This document shows positions 47,244 through 59,633 of a DNA stretch of 64,000 bases, one piece after another; the first letter of the stretch is position 1, and each line of letters starts with the position of its first letter. The stretch spans positions 3,796,501-3,860,500 of the forward strand of contig CALZFC010000006.1 in assembly GCA_945643635.1 (NCBI GenBank). The letters run 5' to 3'. Both the position numbers and the translations under genes were made by a program. This DNA comes from Allodiplogaster sudhausi (taxonomy: Eukaryota; Nematoda; Chromadorea; Rhabditida; Diplogasteridae). Below the pieces are notes generated by a model. It did no database searches. It was not told where the DNA came from and saw only the letters and a program-made list of their open reading frames with translations.

Positions 47244-48375
47244 CTAACTCAAAAAAAGACACTTAAAAGTGACACACAGTAGCAAGTAAAAGGAAGAAAT
47301 AGAATGCATACAAGGATGACTCATCCGTCTTACTAGCACACAGATCAGATTTATAGTGTTCTCTTAAAAATGCCTGCATACTGTATACAATTGGGAAATT
47401 TTACAATGCATGCTACAACATTGACGCACGATTTCGCGGTTAGGAGCGCATTCTACGTTTATGTATGATTTTCGTTATCAAGTCTCGTATGTATTTTTGC
47501 AAGTAACTACGAAAAATGAATAAGATCAGGCGAAGTGCTGACAAAACATGATTTTTGTCTTAAACTATAGACATTATGTTCTTTAGAACTGAAGAATCGG
47601 TCTTGTATGTTACTGAAGCGGCTTTGATGCTTTATAATACCTCACATATAAAACAACCCATTTTCGCAACGCTATTATTCTCTCTTCGTCGTCCCTCAAA
47701 TCAGGTCCGTGCGGAAAAATCAGACGAGAAGGATTCAAAATTATGTACAGGCACTTTTCTGCGACAGCGACCGCTCTTATTTATCGAAAGAACGCATGAT
47801 ATGATTCCTTCTTCGCAAGTAGCGCACATAAATTTGATAGTATCTCGGAAATGTTCATGATTTGGCATCATAGTGCCATGGTGTATCGTGGTTCTACAAG
47901 TGTATGTACTCTGTTTTGGTCCTAGAATGATATTCGACACAATATACAAGAATACCAGCATGCCACAGGCTCTGCTCCCACCAAAAAAAACTAAATAATA
48001 ATAAAAAATTAATCTAACTATTTTCCCATCGGCAGTTAATATGTTTGTTACATATCTCAAGTCTAGCAATTTTGTAAAAGCTATACAAAGGGTTTTACTT
48101 AATTATGCGCTTTAAAGTTCATGATATTTCCTACAAAAAAAGTATTCGGCAAGAGAAAATGTTTTAGCTTCGATTCTGCTAAATAAAATTTTCATCTAAC
48201 CATATTATTTTCTAACAACTAGTTGCTCGCCGATTATCTCCTTTCGTTGACCCGGCACTTTTCTGCGATTTCGTTGCATCCGTATAGCGTTTGATATGTT
48301 GGGTTCCGAATAAGTAAGGGAATTATTAGTTGATAACAAATAACAACTATGGTGTCCGCGTAGTTCAATAAATGA

Positions 48376-48420
<45 letters not shown>

Positions 48421-49740
48421 TCTTTCTTCCTTTCTCTCTCTTTCTTTCTCTCTTTCTTTCTCTCTCGCTCTCTTTCTCTTTCTCTATTTCTTTCTCTCTC
48501 TTTTTCTTTTTCTCTTTTTCTCTCTCTCTCTCTTTCTCTCTCTCCCTCTCTCTCTCTCTCTTTCTCTCTCCCAATCTCTTTCTTACTACTCCTCTGCATC
48601 TGATTGTGAGCCGTCCACTGCCGCACGGAAACGAAAGAAGAGTGCCGTCTGCTGTGCACACACCAAAAAGAGTCGCCAAGACTTCAGAATACTAAATCAA
48701 TATTGCAAGTGAATCTAATTGTAAGAATATTTAAATTGCATTTCGTAGACAGTGGAAGAACGGTGATAAGCTAACCGACAGCTGCATATATGGCATTACT
48801 GGAAGAAGAACAAAAGTGTTACAGCAGAATTGAGTCGACCATTCAACTGTTTATTCGCTTATCGGACCAAATTGCTAATGGAATCCACGTCCCACTATCG
48901 CATAAAAGTGGGCAATCGGTGGACACCGGCGAAGTCGACGATATTCCAATTAAATTAAGTTGACTTAAAAAAGCGGAAAACGAAACACGAAGAACTATTA
49001 TATGTATGAACATAGAAACAGTAATAGATAAATAAAACGAGAAATCGATTTCGAATTTGTCCTCCTCAGAACTAAATTAAAGTTATTCAGGACGTTAAAA
49101 TGTTCTCACCTGTGGCAGGCAGGTATTTCTGTATACTGTGGTACCCAAAACAGAGTACACACTTGTAGAACCGCGATACAGCATGGCACCATTACGATGA
49201 CTTATAAATATTTCTGATCGACTATCAAGCAATCCGCGATTCAAACATATCACGCTTTCCTTGGATAAATATGAGCGATCGATGTCGCAGAAAAGTGCCG
49301 GGGCTAAATTTTGACTCTGCTTGGTCTGATTTTTACCCACGGTGTTGATTTGAAGAACGAAGAATAGCAAATAAGTAATAGCGGGGCAAAAATGGGCTGT
49401 TTTATGTGAGGCATTATAAAGCATCACAGCCGCTTCAATAACATACAAGCCCGATTCTTCAATTCTAATTTCTATAGTTCAAGTCAAGAATTTTGTTTTG
49501 TCAGTACTCCACCTGGTCCGCTTCATTTTTCGTAGTCATCTCTAAACAAAAAAAAACAAGACAATAAAAAAATGTGACAGCGTTAAAAAGAGAACATTAT
49601 GAGGAAACTAAATAATTTTCCAGTTAAACGAGGCAAATCAAAGAATCAGTGACTGAATTGAATAAACAAGTGGTCTTCATTGTTTCGTTAATTTTTTCTT
49701 TACCATTTTCATGAGTTCTATTTATTTAAAAATTCATGTA
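47244..49740. other. Region with inverted dispersed repeat E and a CT tract
   Basis: About 400 bp at 47,555-47,965 (plus) and 49,110-49,495 (minus) are inverted copies sharing GAAGCGGCTTTGATGCTTTA-type sequence, GGCACTTTTCTGCGACA and GGTTCTACAAGTGT. Shorter pieces with CCCGGCACTTTTCTGCG occur at about 48,247-48,340 and 62,015-62,100 (plus). A (CT)n tract lies at 48,376-48,570. No gene recognised. Confidence 0.6.
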
Positions 49741-50186
49741 CCGTATTTTCTCTATTAGTACCCCCCCTTTATTAGAACCCCCCCCCCTCTAATAGTACCC
49801 CCCTCTGATAAAGCCATTGAAAAATAGAACCCCTCCCTCTAGTAGAACCCCCCCTCCAATAGTGTCCCCCCCCCCTAACAGCCTAAAAATCTCAGCTCGA
49901 GACATACTTCTAATGGATCCTGGAGGCGTGGGATGCTCTCTCCAATGAAATGATTGCAAATTCATTCAAAATATGTGGTAAAATGGATATTCCAGTGATG
50001 ATTCTTATGAATTCGACCTACGATTCTTCTTATTTTGAGAAGAAAATGTTGTTATCAAACTTTCAGTGTCTCACATTGAAAAATAGAACCCCTCCCTCCA
50101 GTAGAACCCCTCCCTCTAATAGTGCCCCCCTCTCGCAGGGGTATTGAAAAATAGAACCCCCGGGGGTACTAAAAGAGAAAATACGG
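49741..50186. mobile_element. C-rich TA-flanked MITE
   Basis: 446 bp with inverted ends CCGTATTTTCTCTATTAGTA and TACTAAAAGAGAAAATACGG, each flanked by TA. The interior carries many AATAGAACCCCTCCCTC-like tandem units flanking a unique middle. The TA duplication and lack of coding sequence point to a Tc1/mariner- or pogo-type MITE. Its right end is six bases from the stop codon of the receptor gene. Confidence 0.8.
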
Positions 50187-50191
50187 TATAT

Positions 50192-53100
50192 TCAATTTAA
50201 GCATTTTTGACGCATGGGAATAACAGATCTCTTGGACGACGTGGTCTTGGAAGCGCGGCTGCTCTCTTCTGGGCCTGCGAGAGACGACGAAGGCAGTAGC
50301 AGTTTGGACGAAAGCAGCAACTGGCGACTGAGAGAAGAAGAAAAGTGTTTAATTAATTAATTTTTGTTGGAAAAATACCTTACACATTTCATTATATATT
50401 CCGTAACGCTATAAAATATAATTAAAAATAAGCATAAAGCTGAACAATGTAGATATAATTAGATGAAATTGCCTTATGCATTTGTGATAGCAATAAGTTT
50501 GTGAAAACGGAATGTCATAATGGGAAGACTTTGAAATGCGTTTGAGGAGTATATATACCAGGCAAGAAAGCAACGATGGTTACCGAAAGAAGGTGACAAA
50601 TCCCATGGCGAGGAGCGGATCGATGAAGGGAGTCAGACTGTAGAAGACGTTGGTCAGCGTCTCAAGCCACGCTGGCGGCTTCTCGCCTACATTTTTATCA
50701 AATGATATGGTTATTGTAATCATAATGTCAATATTGTATTGCTAAAAAATAACGAAAATAATTTATTTGGCAACTTAAATGATATTTTAGTTTAGTTTCC
50801 GCAATGATTTCAATGTTTATCAAGGCAGAAGAGTGCACAACGTATACCTATGTTCATTGATTTCGCTGTGAAAATCTAATTTTGTGTAGTTTAAGGTGTT
50901 TTAGCTTATAATTAGTTTGTTTTTCCGTCTGAAATATTTCCACTTTCTATAATTTTGAGGCAAATTTTTTTAAGCTTACGAAGACCGTCAACGACTTAAC
51001 ATGTGGCACTATATGTACATAGAGCATACTACATTTTGACATGCACGTCATTACAGGCCATTTAATGTATTGTTCGCTTGGAATAGAAAAAAAACTACAT
51101 TTTTCAAACAAAATTAAAACTGGGTGAAAAAACGCAATCGAATTTCCCCGATGTGCAATGTCATGCGTCTTCTGCTCACAATCAGAGAAGTTCTCTTGTA
51201 TTTCTGAACTTCTAGTACAACATGTAAATCTAATGTTTTCGGAAACAATGATGAGCTGTGTCTTCGCTGCTATTGTTGTATAGCGCAGCACACAGCACAA
51301 GTGCAATTGAGTTCATTGGATCAAAGGACAAGAATGTCATTCTGCTGAGTCGAAAGACGCGTTAATGACAGAAAAATAGCTAATTTTTGCAAGAAAATAA
51401 TTTTTGCAAGAGAATAGGGAAGCTCCGCGAGTTCCCTCCCGCCCCCCCCCCCCCACAAAGCGACACTTTACTACGGCGGCTGCAGAATGGAGATTCTTGT
51501 CCTTTGATCCAAAGATCTCAATTTCCATTGAGTAAAGTGCGCTGTGCAACAATAGCATCGAAAGCACAGCTCTTTGTTTCCGAAACGCATTAGATTTGCC
51601 TACTGTTCCATAAGTGCAAAAATAATGAAAATGGCCTCATGTTCATGATGTTAGTAATGTTATTGAGAAATATCATCTCAGTGATCTCAACATTTGTGAC
51701 AATGATCACACGTCCTTTAATGTTTCAATGAATGATGTTCCATTCTAGATCAATGAGCGAACTCATTATCAGATTGATCTTTAGGCTTACTAACAATATG
51801 GTTTCAATTTCAATAAAAATTGTATTCGATTCTTTACGTATGACCAATAGTCAAATTGATCTTCAAGAACTCACCAGAGTAGATCATGACCATGTAGACG
51901 TCCATGCTGATGAAGGCGGCGAATGGCGAAAGGGACTGGAGGAAGACGGCAATCGACAGCTGCAGTTGTGAGAAGGAATGCGTCCTCGCGTCTAGAAGAT
52001 TATTTCTGTTTTTTTTTTATATTAAAATTATTTGTTTAATTAGATTTTTCGATATTAAATCCAGAGTTAAAAAAATTATAAAAAAGCGCTGAAATCCTGA
52101 CGCTTTGCATTCCGACGCTGAATGATAACATAGAGCAGAAGGCCAAAGTTTATGGAGACGCACGCGAGAACCGTCCCGGCCAGGAGGCCGTACCAAGCCT
52201 GACAAAATGAGCATTTGAGGGAATTTACAGAATTTACTCTTGAATTTACAATATTTTCTCTATAATTTATACAGAATTAACTCCAAAATTTTCTCTGAAT
52301 TTACACTCGAATTTACAGAATTTACTATACAGATGCGTCCATGACATGCTTAATGTACGGTCAACTTTTGTCGTATTCATATCCGTGTTGCAAAAAAATC
52401 GAAGAAAAAAACCAAACCAATATGATATTTTTGTCGTAAGGAGTCATAATATTCAAGCAGATCAACTTGGTCGAAATCTCAACGCCGAATGCGACAGTTT
52501 GCACAAAGTAGAGTGGCTAAAAAGCAAAATGTCTCATTTATTGAAATGGAAAACTTTAAAATATTTTTTTTATTTTATCAGAGCAAAATGTTTAACTAAT
52601 TACTTTTAATCTTAATATATGCTTCAAATTAAATGAATCTTACACCCGGGATAAGAATGAGAAGGAGAGCGATTATAACAGCGCGGCCAGACGTGTCCCG
52701 GTTTAGGACGACCGTTCGAAAGCGGACGACGCTGATGATCTTGAATGTAAAAAAAAACGTTAATTCAGCTCAATACAGGGAAAAACATACTATTTAAATA
52801 AACATTAAAATTTAAAAAAAAGAAACATTTTCTTATTTTATATTAAATATTATATAAAATAGTTACCAATCCGAGCGCTGGCACCGTGTGAGCAAAGACT
52901 GGAGGTAGCTGCTTCAAGAAGGTGCAAAAGGCGACGGTTGTCAGCCATCCTTGGCGATCGGCCTGAACGCGGCTAATTTAGCATATATTCACATAGTAAC
53001 ATATTTTATTTTAAAAAAAAGAAACTTAAACTGTAATGTTATTATCAAACATTCTCACCGTAGGCGCTCCAGCGGCAATGAGAACAACGGCGAGATAGTT

Positions 53101-53412
53101 TTGCAGGGTTATTGGAATGTAGAGAACGAAGCAGCCGTAGGTAATGAGCACGACGTTATACTGAAGTAATTAATTAACTTTTAGTTCACATTAATTTACT
53201 TTCAGCTAATAACGACAACTGTGGTCAAATCAAGAGTGATCGTTGCCTACCTTGTATTTCTTAAACGCTGCAGGATTTCGCAGCAAGACGATTGTCATGA
53301 ATATGACGGGAAGGAAGCCGAGCGAAAGGAGCGAAGAGTTGAGGATGGCCGTGCGGAGGTAGACACCGGAGAAAGTGGTGGGCACGTGCCACATGTCGAC
53401 GACCGAGGACAT
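50192..53412 (-). CDS. Seven-transmembrane chemoreceptor-like protein (nematode type)
   Basis: Probable plasma-membrane receptor. Minus-strand exons in order: 53412-53251, 53160-53059, 52962-52867, 52739-52644, 52198-52102, 51991-51875, 50686-50584, 50327-50192. All junctions keep phase; 302 residues, typical of nematode chemoreceptors. Seven hydrophobic spans are seen, about one per exon: TM1 SLLSLGFLPVIFMTIVLL, TM2 VVLITYGCFVLYIPITL, TM3 WLTTVAFCTFLKQLPPVF, TM4 AVIIALLLILIPG, TM5 GLLAGTVLACVSINFGLLLY, TM6 SIAVFLQSLSPFAAFI, TM7 NVFYSLTPFIDPLLAMGF. The TM7 motif TPFIDPLL resembles the Str-superfamily pattern rather than NPxxY. The tail is Ser/Lys-rich. Family assignment (Str, Srh or Srd) is inference; no ligand can be proposed. 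The 3' UTR must lie inside the adjacent MITE. Confidence 0.8.
51224..51600. repeat. Inverted repeat in a receptor-gene intron, with a Harbinger end inside
   Basis: About 125 bp at 51,224-51,349 and its diverged reverse complement at 51,482-51,600 share TTGGATCAAAGGACAAGAAT and TCGGAAACAA. They are separated by about 130 bp. At the inner edge of the right arm (51,462-51,482), GACACTTTACTACGGCGGCT matches the terminal repeat of the Harbinger element at 60,363. It lies in the intron between exons 50,686 and 51,875. Probably a relic non-autonomous element. Confidence 0.6.
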
Positions 53413-53620
53413 GGCTTGGCCGAGTGGTAAGCGAGCAGCGCGATCAGTTCACTAGTCCCTGGTTCGACACCACTGAATGACAATAACCTTTGGCAAACAT
53501 AGCCTGTGTATATTTGTGAAAGAGAAGCTACCGAGAGGATAGAGCGCAGCACTATCAGTCCTTAAGGCACTGATTCGACGAAACTGAATGGTAATCACTG
53601 ATTGTGAAAAAGAAAGATCT
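53413..53620 (+). repeat. Dimeric tRNA-like repeat (SINE-like)
   Basis: The first unit has TGGCCGAGTGGTAAGCG (53417-53433), close to a tRNA-Ser/Leu A box, and GGTTCGACACC (53461-53471), a perfect B box. A diverged second unit follows about 110 bases on, with CCGAGAGGATAGAGCG and TGATTCGACG. Both share GCAGC, ATCAGT and CACTGAATG-like segments. Acceptor stems do not pair, so this is not a working tRNA. A tRNA-derived SINE or tandem tRNA pseudogene is likely. It begins one base from the receptor start codon, on the opposite strand. Confidence 0.5.
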
Positions 53621-56056
53621 AGTGGATGAAATATTCTGTGACAAATTTGTAATATAGAGAGTAACAAGTAGCCATGATTGTCGATATGCCAACTATGTAG
53701 GCAAGTTTATGCAGGCTCATCATTCTCTTTTGATATACATATTGCAGCCACCGAATTACGTGCATTGAAGGCTAATTAAGCTACATACATAGGCAGGTAG
53801 ATGCTATCATAGTAGAGACAAATTGTTAGACTGATAAGACAAAATTAGTAAATTTTTACCGAATCATCAAGTAATGATGAGTAAGCAGGCTGATAGGATA
53901 TCCCGAAAAGGTTATCGGTGCAAAAAAACAAGTATATCTAATTATAGATGTTACGATGTTACTGCTTCTACATCAAAGCAACAGAGGGTTTCTAACTAAT
54001 GCAAGCAGCTTTTGAGAGAAGATGACTCAAATTGACTCGAATCTTACGTTGCTTTAACGTCATTGGCACCATTGAATAAAAAGCGCACAAATGTTTCGGG
54101 TTGACATGCATAGAATGTGCATGACATAGTGCCGTAATGGCTAGAAATATGATGTACATTGGAACAAAAATAACAAAACTGTATTTATTACTGCGGAAGT
54201 ATATTATGTTTATAAAATCATACGAGAGACGTTGTTCAGACTGAACAATACCAGGTAAGACGACGAATAAACACAAGGAGAAATATAGTATGCGCATGAG
54301 TTGAGAATCGCAAACAACATGGGAAAACTTTTTTTTTAGTTAGTTCCTTGTCTAGAATCAAGAAGAATAATCAGAACGCGTTAGTTTTGTTCTGAAAACA
54401 ATATATTCCTTCTAGAATAATAAGTTTCTAAGAAATGATGCTGTAAACGTTTTAAATTCGCACTAGTCTTATTTTCACAAACTTTATGTACGATACAGTT
54501 TATTCTAGTCGGATTATAATAATTGTTTGAAATCAAAAGCAGCGCCACGATTCTTTAAACTACATCTGCTTTTCTTCCTACTGCTCATTGTCACGCGGGT
54601 TCAGAATATCATTCCCCTCCTACGGAAGCATATTTACATAGACAATAGTCTCGATTGTCTCGCACAATTAAGACAATAACATTATCAGCACAATCACATG
54701 CATTCATGTCGCGCAATAATAATGTTGACCACGTACATATTGAATTGAACGTGATGTGAATGGAAAGCGATTCGAGCTATTTTTGTCATGTGTAGATGTT
54801 TTGAGAAGAAAATTTGGCAATATACATTATGAACATATGTTCATAATTATGCACTTATGTATGTATGTATGTACATGCATACAGTAGTATTTCAAGAGAG
54901 TTCATCTGTTCATACACAATAAAGGGAGATATTAAAATTGTTTCAACCCACATCTAATGTAAAATAGGGTATGAATATAATTAAATTCTTTTCAATCATC
55001 CTTAATTTGTATTATCGCCCAATTTCAACCTTCTCCACATTCATCCATTCCCTAGTGGACTTCTTCAGCTGTCATAAACTAATGTACTTGTTTATGGTTC
55101 ATTGATGTTCTCGATGATTCCACGTGTGATTATCATTAAGTTAATGTGCAATAAATAAATAAATGGTACTGTAATGCAGAGTGAGGTCAAAGGTTCGCAT
55201 GCACCTCAGCCACTCACTCTTCATGTACATATAATGTATGTACATATATGACGATGCAAACTATAAAAAAGCAGCGTTTTTTCTCCTTTTCGACCTGTTA
55301 TGCATAGTTGCGCAAAAATGTGCACATACTTTTTGAACAATGTGGTAGATTCGCAACAACGTCCATGTACACTTTTGCAAAAATGTCCAAACAAAGCTGG
55401 CATGCGACATCTTACATTCCAGGGTGTATCTGAATTCCGAATTCCGAATTCCGATATTAAAATTTCTATTCCGGTACCTTCTTTCTATTCCGGTACCTTC
55501 TTGATTTTTTTTCTGATGCGGAAACGACTCGAAATGAGTGCCACCCTTGCATTATGTCTTTGCTTTAATTTTTTATGTCGTCTTGTATGCCGTGTGTGTA
55601 GACTTCCTTTAAAAAAAACCGGCTTAAAAATAGCCTACAAACACTCTAGGATCTTTTTAGACTTAAGTTCCTTGGGAAAATAAATGTTTGTTTAATCAAA
55701 CCTTAACATATCGCCGACATTCAAATTGTTTATTACAAACAAACGATTTAGCAGTTTATGTAAGCTGATAGTGCGTATAGTTTGGACAGAGATTCAGCTG
55801 CTGATAATTATTAGCAACAAGAGCGCTTTCTGAAATGGAAAAAAGTACAACATTTTAAATAGTAAAATGATATGTATGTTTATATGGTCGTATTCATATG
55901 ATTTTTTTTGCAAGTCGCTGAATTGGACCTACAAGTAATAAGAGTAATCAGTAAGGCCTCTCGCTTTGCACATTCTCAGCCCCATTCGACCTCACAATCA
56001 CCCAGCAGCTGCTGCTTGCTGCCTGCCGTCATCGTGCACGCGATCTCGTCAATTCT
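53621..56056. other. Intergenic region, no gene recognised
   Basis: AT-rich DNA with TACATA/TATG microsatellites (about 54,845-54,885) and short tandem motifs at 55,430-55,500 (GAATTCC units, then a doubled TCTATTCCGGTACCTTCTT). No exon, RNA gene or element edge could be supported. Confidence 0.5.
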
Positions 56057-56245
56057 GCCGCCGTAGTAAAGTGTCTCTTTTTTGAGGTTAAACCTGAGGT
56101 TACTGACATGAGGTTAAGAAGGTTAACCTGAAGTTTAGCCTCATGTTGACCACATTTCGCTCCCTGCTTACCCTCTTAGCGGTCACTATTCTGCGCATAA
56201 CACCGTTCCCTGTCCCTTCCACGCAAGCACACAACAGTTGTCGAG

Positions 56246-57350
56246 ATGGCCCTCCTTCTCCTTCGTCGCCGAAGATCAGCTAACATGCAGTACCGTCGTC
56301 TTTACCCCTATGCCCATATCACAAACCCCGCGATCTTCCGGGAAAAATTTCGTTTCCGCAAACGGGAATTGGACGAGCTGGTTGACATCTGTGACGCTCA
56401 TCTTGTGGTGGAGGACGGAACCGACTGGCCAATATCGAAGAGAAACCAAGTAATGCTTTCATGTTAATTCAGACTGTTACAGAGAGGGAGAGAGAGAGAG
56501 AGAGAGAGAGAGCGGGAAAGAGGTAGGGCGATAATAGCGGAAATTCGAGGTGGCCGCCTGCATCAGCTACCTGGCCACGAACTCTCATCAGACAATCATC
56601 GCGGATAGGTTCGGAACCAGCCAGAAGGTCATCTCAGACATCGTTTCCCGAGTGGTTGAAGCGTTGACGAGCGCAGCAGTCGTGAACCGCTTCATTCGGT
56701 TCCCAGTCCACGACGTCGCATGGAGGTCTCAAGTTGCCCGTGGATTCTCCCGGTATGCTGGTCTGCCAAACGTGGTTGGAGCGATTGACGGCTCGCTAAT
56801 ACCCATTGCAACCCCCTCATCTAACCCCGGTCAATATCGCTGCAGGAAGGGGTTTAGTGCGCTAAACATGCTAGCAATTGTGGACCACCGAGGAAGATTT
56901 CTCTACATCAACCCTCGGTATCCCGGCTCCTCCCACGATTCGTTCATTTACTCCCAGTCAACGGCCAAGAGCGCGATGGATTCCCTGGGAGCAATTCCTG
57001 GCTACGCCCTCGTGGGTGACAGCGGCTTCCAAAACGGCGAGAGGGTGATGACCCCATTCGCAAGAGGAGCAGTCACTGCTCAGCAAGCTCGCTTCAACCG
57101 CAAGCACGCCAAGACGCGAGTGATCGTGGAGCAGAGCTTCGGATGGCTGAAGAAGCGATTCACTATCCTCTCCACGCGATGTCGCCTTTCCCCTGAGCGG
57201 GCAGCAAAAGTTGTCCTCGCTTGTGCAGTTTTGCACAACTTCGGGATTGAACGTGGCTACAGTCGCTGCCAACTCGGCCCCCCACGACGTGGTCTTCGAC
57301 TTCCCCAGCATTCCCGTAACCCCCGTGAGCTTCTCACCGCAGCGCTTTAG
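56246..57350 (+). CDS. HARBI1-like PIF/Harbinger transposase
   Basis: Two exons, 56246-56449 and 56550-57350, join in phase through GTAATG...CGAG; 334 residues plus stop (HARBI1 is about 349). The N-terminal part (REKFRFRKRELDELVDICDA) precedes an HTH-like segment (HQTIIADRFGTSQKVISDIV) and the DDE_Tnp_4 nuclease: first D in VVGAIDGSLIPIA, second D in ALVGDSGFQ, E in RVIVEQSFGWLKKRF, followed by LACAVLHNFGIE. The catalytic triad is intact, with no frameshift or stop, so it may still be active or recently so. The intron is almost entirely a GA tract. The protein cuts and pastes the element, normally with a Myb/SANT-type partner for DNA binding and nuclear import (family knowledge). Confidence 0.92.
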
Positions 57351-57978
57351 CTGGCCAGTTAACCTGTACATCTGTTAAGAATAAACATTTATCCTCTCAT
57401 GTTCATTGCAGCCGTATTAACCGTATTAATTAAAGAAACTAAAATCTAGAAGCATAAAAAGACAAGATAACAAGAACAAGAATGCTCGATTAAGTTAAAA
57501 GGAAAAAAAAAGGATTACTGTAACTGTTTCTATTTTATAAGTTATTCTAGTTAAGCCTTTATGAGGCTTAACAACACTTTGTATTACGAAACACAACATA
57601 CTAATAGAATTACCGTACTCTACAACTATCCGCTCAGAAATGACAAACATAGTTTTCAATCGAAATGCAACTGCAACAACTCACTGTAACAACTTTTCTT
57701 CATATATATGAGCTAAAGAAACTAAAAACTAAGAGTGAGAAAACTGGACATGGAATGAACAGTTTTCTAGAAAACAAACATGCTAAAAAGGTAAACTAAA
57801 CAGCTAAGCTAAAAAGAAAACAATATGGAGTACTCTAACTATATTCCACAATAATCTATACTATGTAGTCTTCTATTAATATTCAACCATTTCTGTTACT
57901 AGAATGCTATATACTGTATTAATAGAATTACATTAGCTGTACTGCTAAAAGCTCTGAATATATTCTTCAAAGTACGAT

Positions 57979-59441
57979 TCAATATTGAATCGATTGGGAT
58001 GACGCAATACTTGGAGCAACGCTTGCTGCTCCGTGTTCTTCTCCGAATGCCGAGGTCATCGGCTTCAGGAACTGGAACTCCTTGGAATCGGCGGGCGGTG
58101 TTTGGATAAGACGCTCGTAACTGTCCTTAAAAAGTTATGTTTATAAATTGAAATAAAAAATTTGTAAAAAAAATACGTTTGTTATGATTAAAACAAATAA
58201 ATATCTTGAAGGGACAATTGGTAGAGAGGGATACTGTATTAGCCAGCTTATTATAAGATAATACAGTAACCTGTTCATGAATGTTTGATCCCGCATCGTG
58301 AGGAAGTAGATGGCCGCTCTGACGGAGCATCTCCAGGCTTTTCTTCATCTCGCGTGCCAGACCAATCTGCTCCTCGAGAGCATCTTTAGCGCGATCTGCC
58401 ACAATTTGAATCCTCCGAGATGCTTCCGCCTGTTCCTTGAACGCGTTCTGCTGAGCCTAAACAAGTAGGAAGTTAGTGGATAAAAACGTAAACAATTAGG
58501 GAGTCAATGTTCAAAATAATACCGTAAGACTTATGTAAGCAGGGAATAAGTACCTTGTACATCTCAGCCATTTCCGTCAGAACTCTCTTCTCCGATACGG
58601 TTCCCATTTTCTTCATCTTCTTTCCCTTCTTGACACGGTTCGACTCCTCTTCACTCTCGTCCTCGACTGAGGACGTCTCACCAGAACTGTCGCTTTGAAT
58701 CTAAACAAGTCTTGAATCAACAAAAGGAAAAATAAACAAAATGATCATAGCGTGAATGTGATAAATTGGAATAAAATATGTTTCCAAGATACAGTGCTAA
58801 CCATAACCATTCTTCTTTTCTTATTGCGATTGCCATCTTCCGAGATTGCTTCCCTCTTCCGATTGTTGTATCGCGTCTTAGTGGTCCCGCTATCACCGAG
58901 AAATTCGGGCTGTAAAGAAATAGTAAAATAGTAAAAAGGAAGTTTTTTTTTATAAATTAGTTCCTGAATATTATTGACTATAAAATTAGGCAATTACTAT
59001 TTTAACCTTTTTATCATAATAAATTTGAATTGCTAATAAAATATGCAATGTTTGCATATTGTGAACACTTAAGCATTCTAACCTCGAATTGCATGTCGCT
59101 TGTCCCATCGTTCTTGTGATTGCCATCTCCCGAGAACGAGCTCCCGAGAACTTCGCCCTGCAAAGAACGAGTCGAGAATTACATAGAAACTAAATACTCA
59201 TGTCAGCTAATTACTTCCATGAATTGCACATTCATCTTTTTTTTATTTAGTTTAGTTAAATAAGAATAATGATTCAACACGTCATATTTACATCGTGATC
59301 TTCTCATATTCAAACCATAAATATTATGAAAGGAGCATTTAGTCTAACCGTTCCTGTTTCGAGCGATTTGGGACCAACTCCTCCGAAGCTTGGCGTGCAC
59401 GCGTTCATCCTGCAGAGCAGATAGTCGGTCACTCCCATCTG
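57979..59441 (-). CDS. Second gene of the Harbinger element (basic, coiled-coil C-terminus; 5' incomplete)
   Basis: Minus-strand exons in order: 59441-59349, 59157-59083, 58909-58802, 58700-58554, 58456-58271, 58125-57979. All start in phase 0 and join openly to a TGA. The protein has a basic patch (NRNKKRRM), an acidic-basic stretch (SVEDESEEESNRVKKGKKMK) and a long heptad-like helix (about 62 residues from AQQNAFKEQAEASRRIQIVA). This shape fits the Myb/SANT-like partner protein of Harbinger elements. The tryptophan-rich DNA-binding domain itself was not found: its exons are either upstream, where an RPS23 fragment now lies, or lost. The true start is unknown; MGVTDYLL is one candidate. It converges on the transposase gene with about 630 bp between the stops. 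Confidence 0.6.
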
Positions 59442-59633
59442 CTGAAAGAAGAAAAAAATCAGCTATATTCCCTTCGAATTTCGTTGAAAATGCGATATAA
59501 TTTTTATATAACATTCTTAAAGCGATTGAATTACCCAGACATTCCTGGAGTATTAGAATAACATCGGAAAAGTGCAAAAAGAACCGAATTAAAAGTAAAA
59601 AAAATGGAAAAAAAGAATGCAGACAATCACGTA

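Noticed and set aside
53413..53490. Functional tRNA-Ser gene
   Set aside because: A and B boxes are present but the acceptor and anticodon stems do not pair and the spacing and duplicated second unit point to a tRNA-derived repeat.
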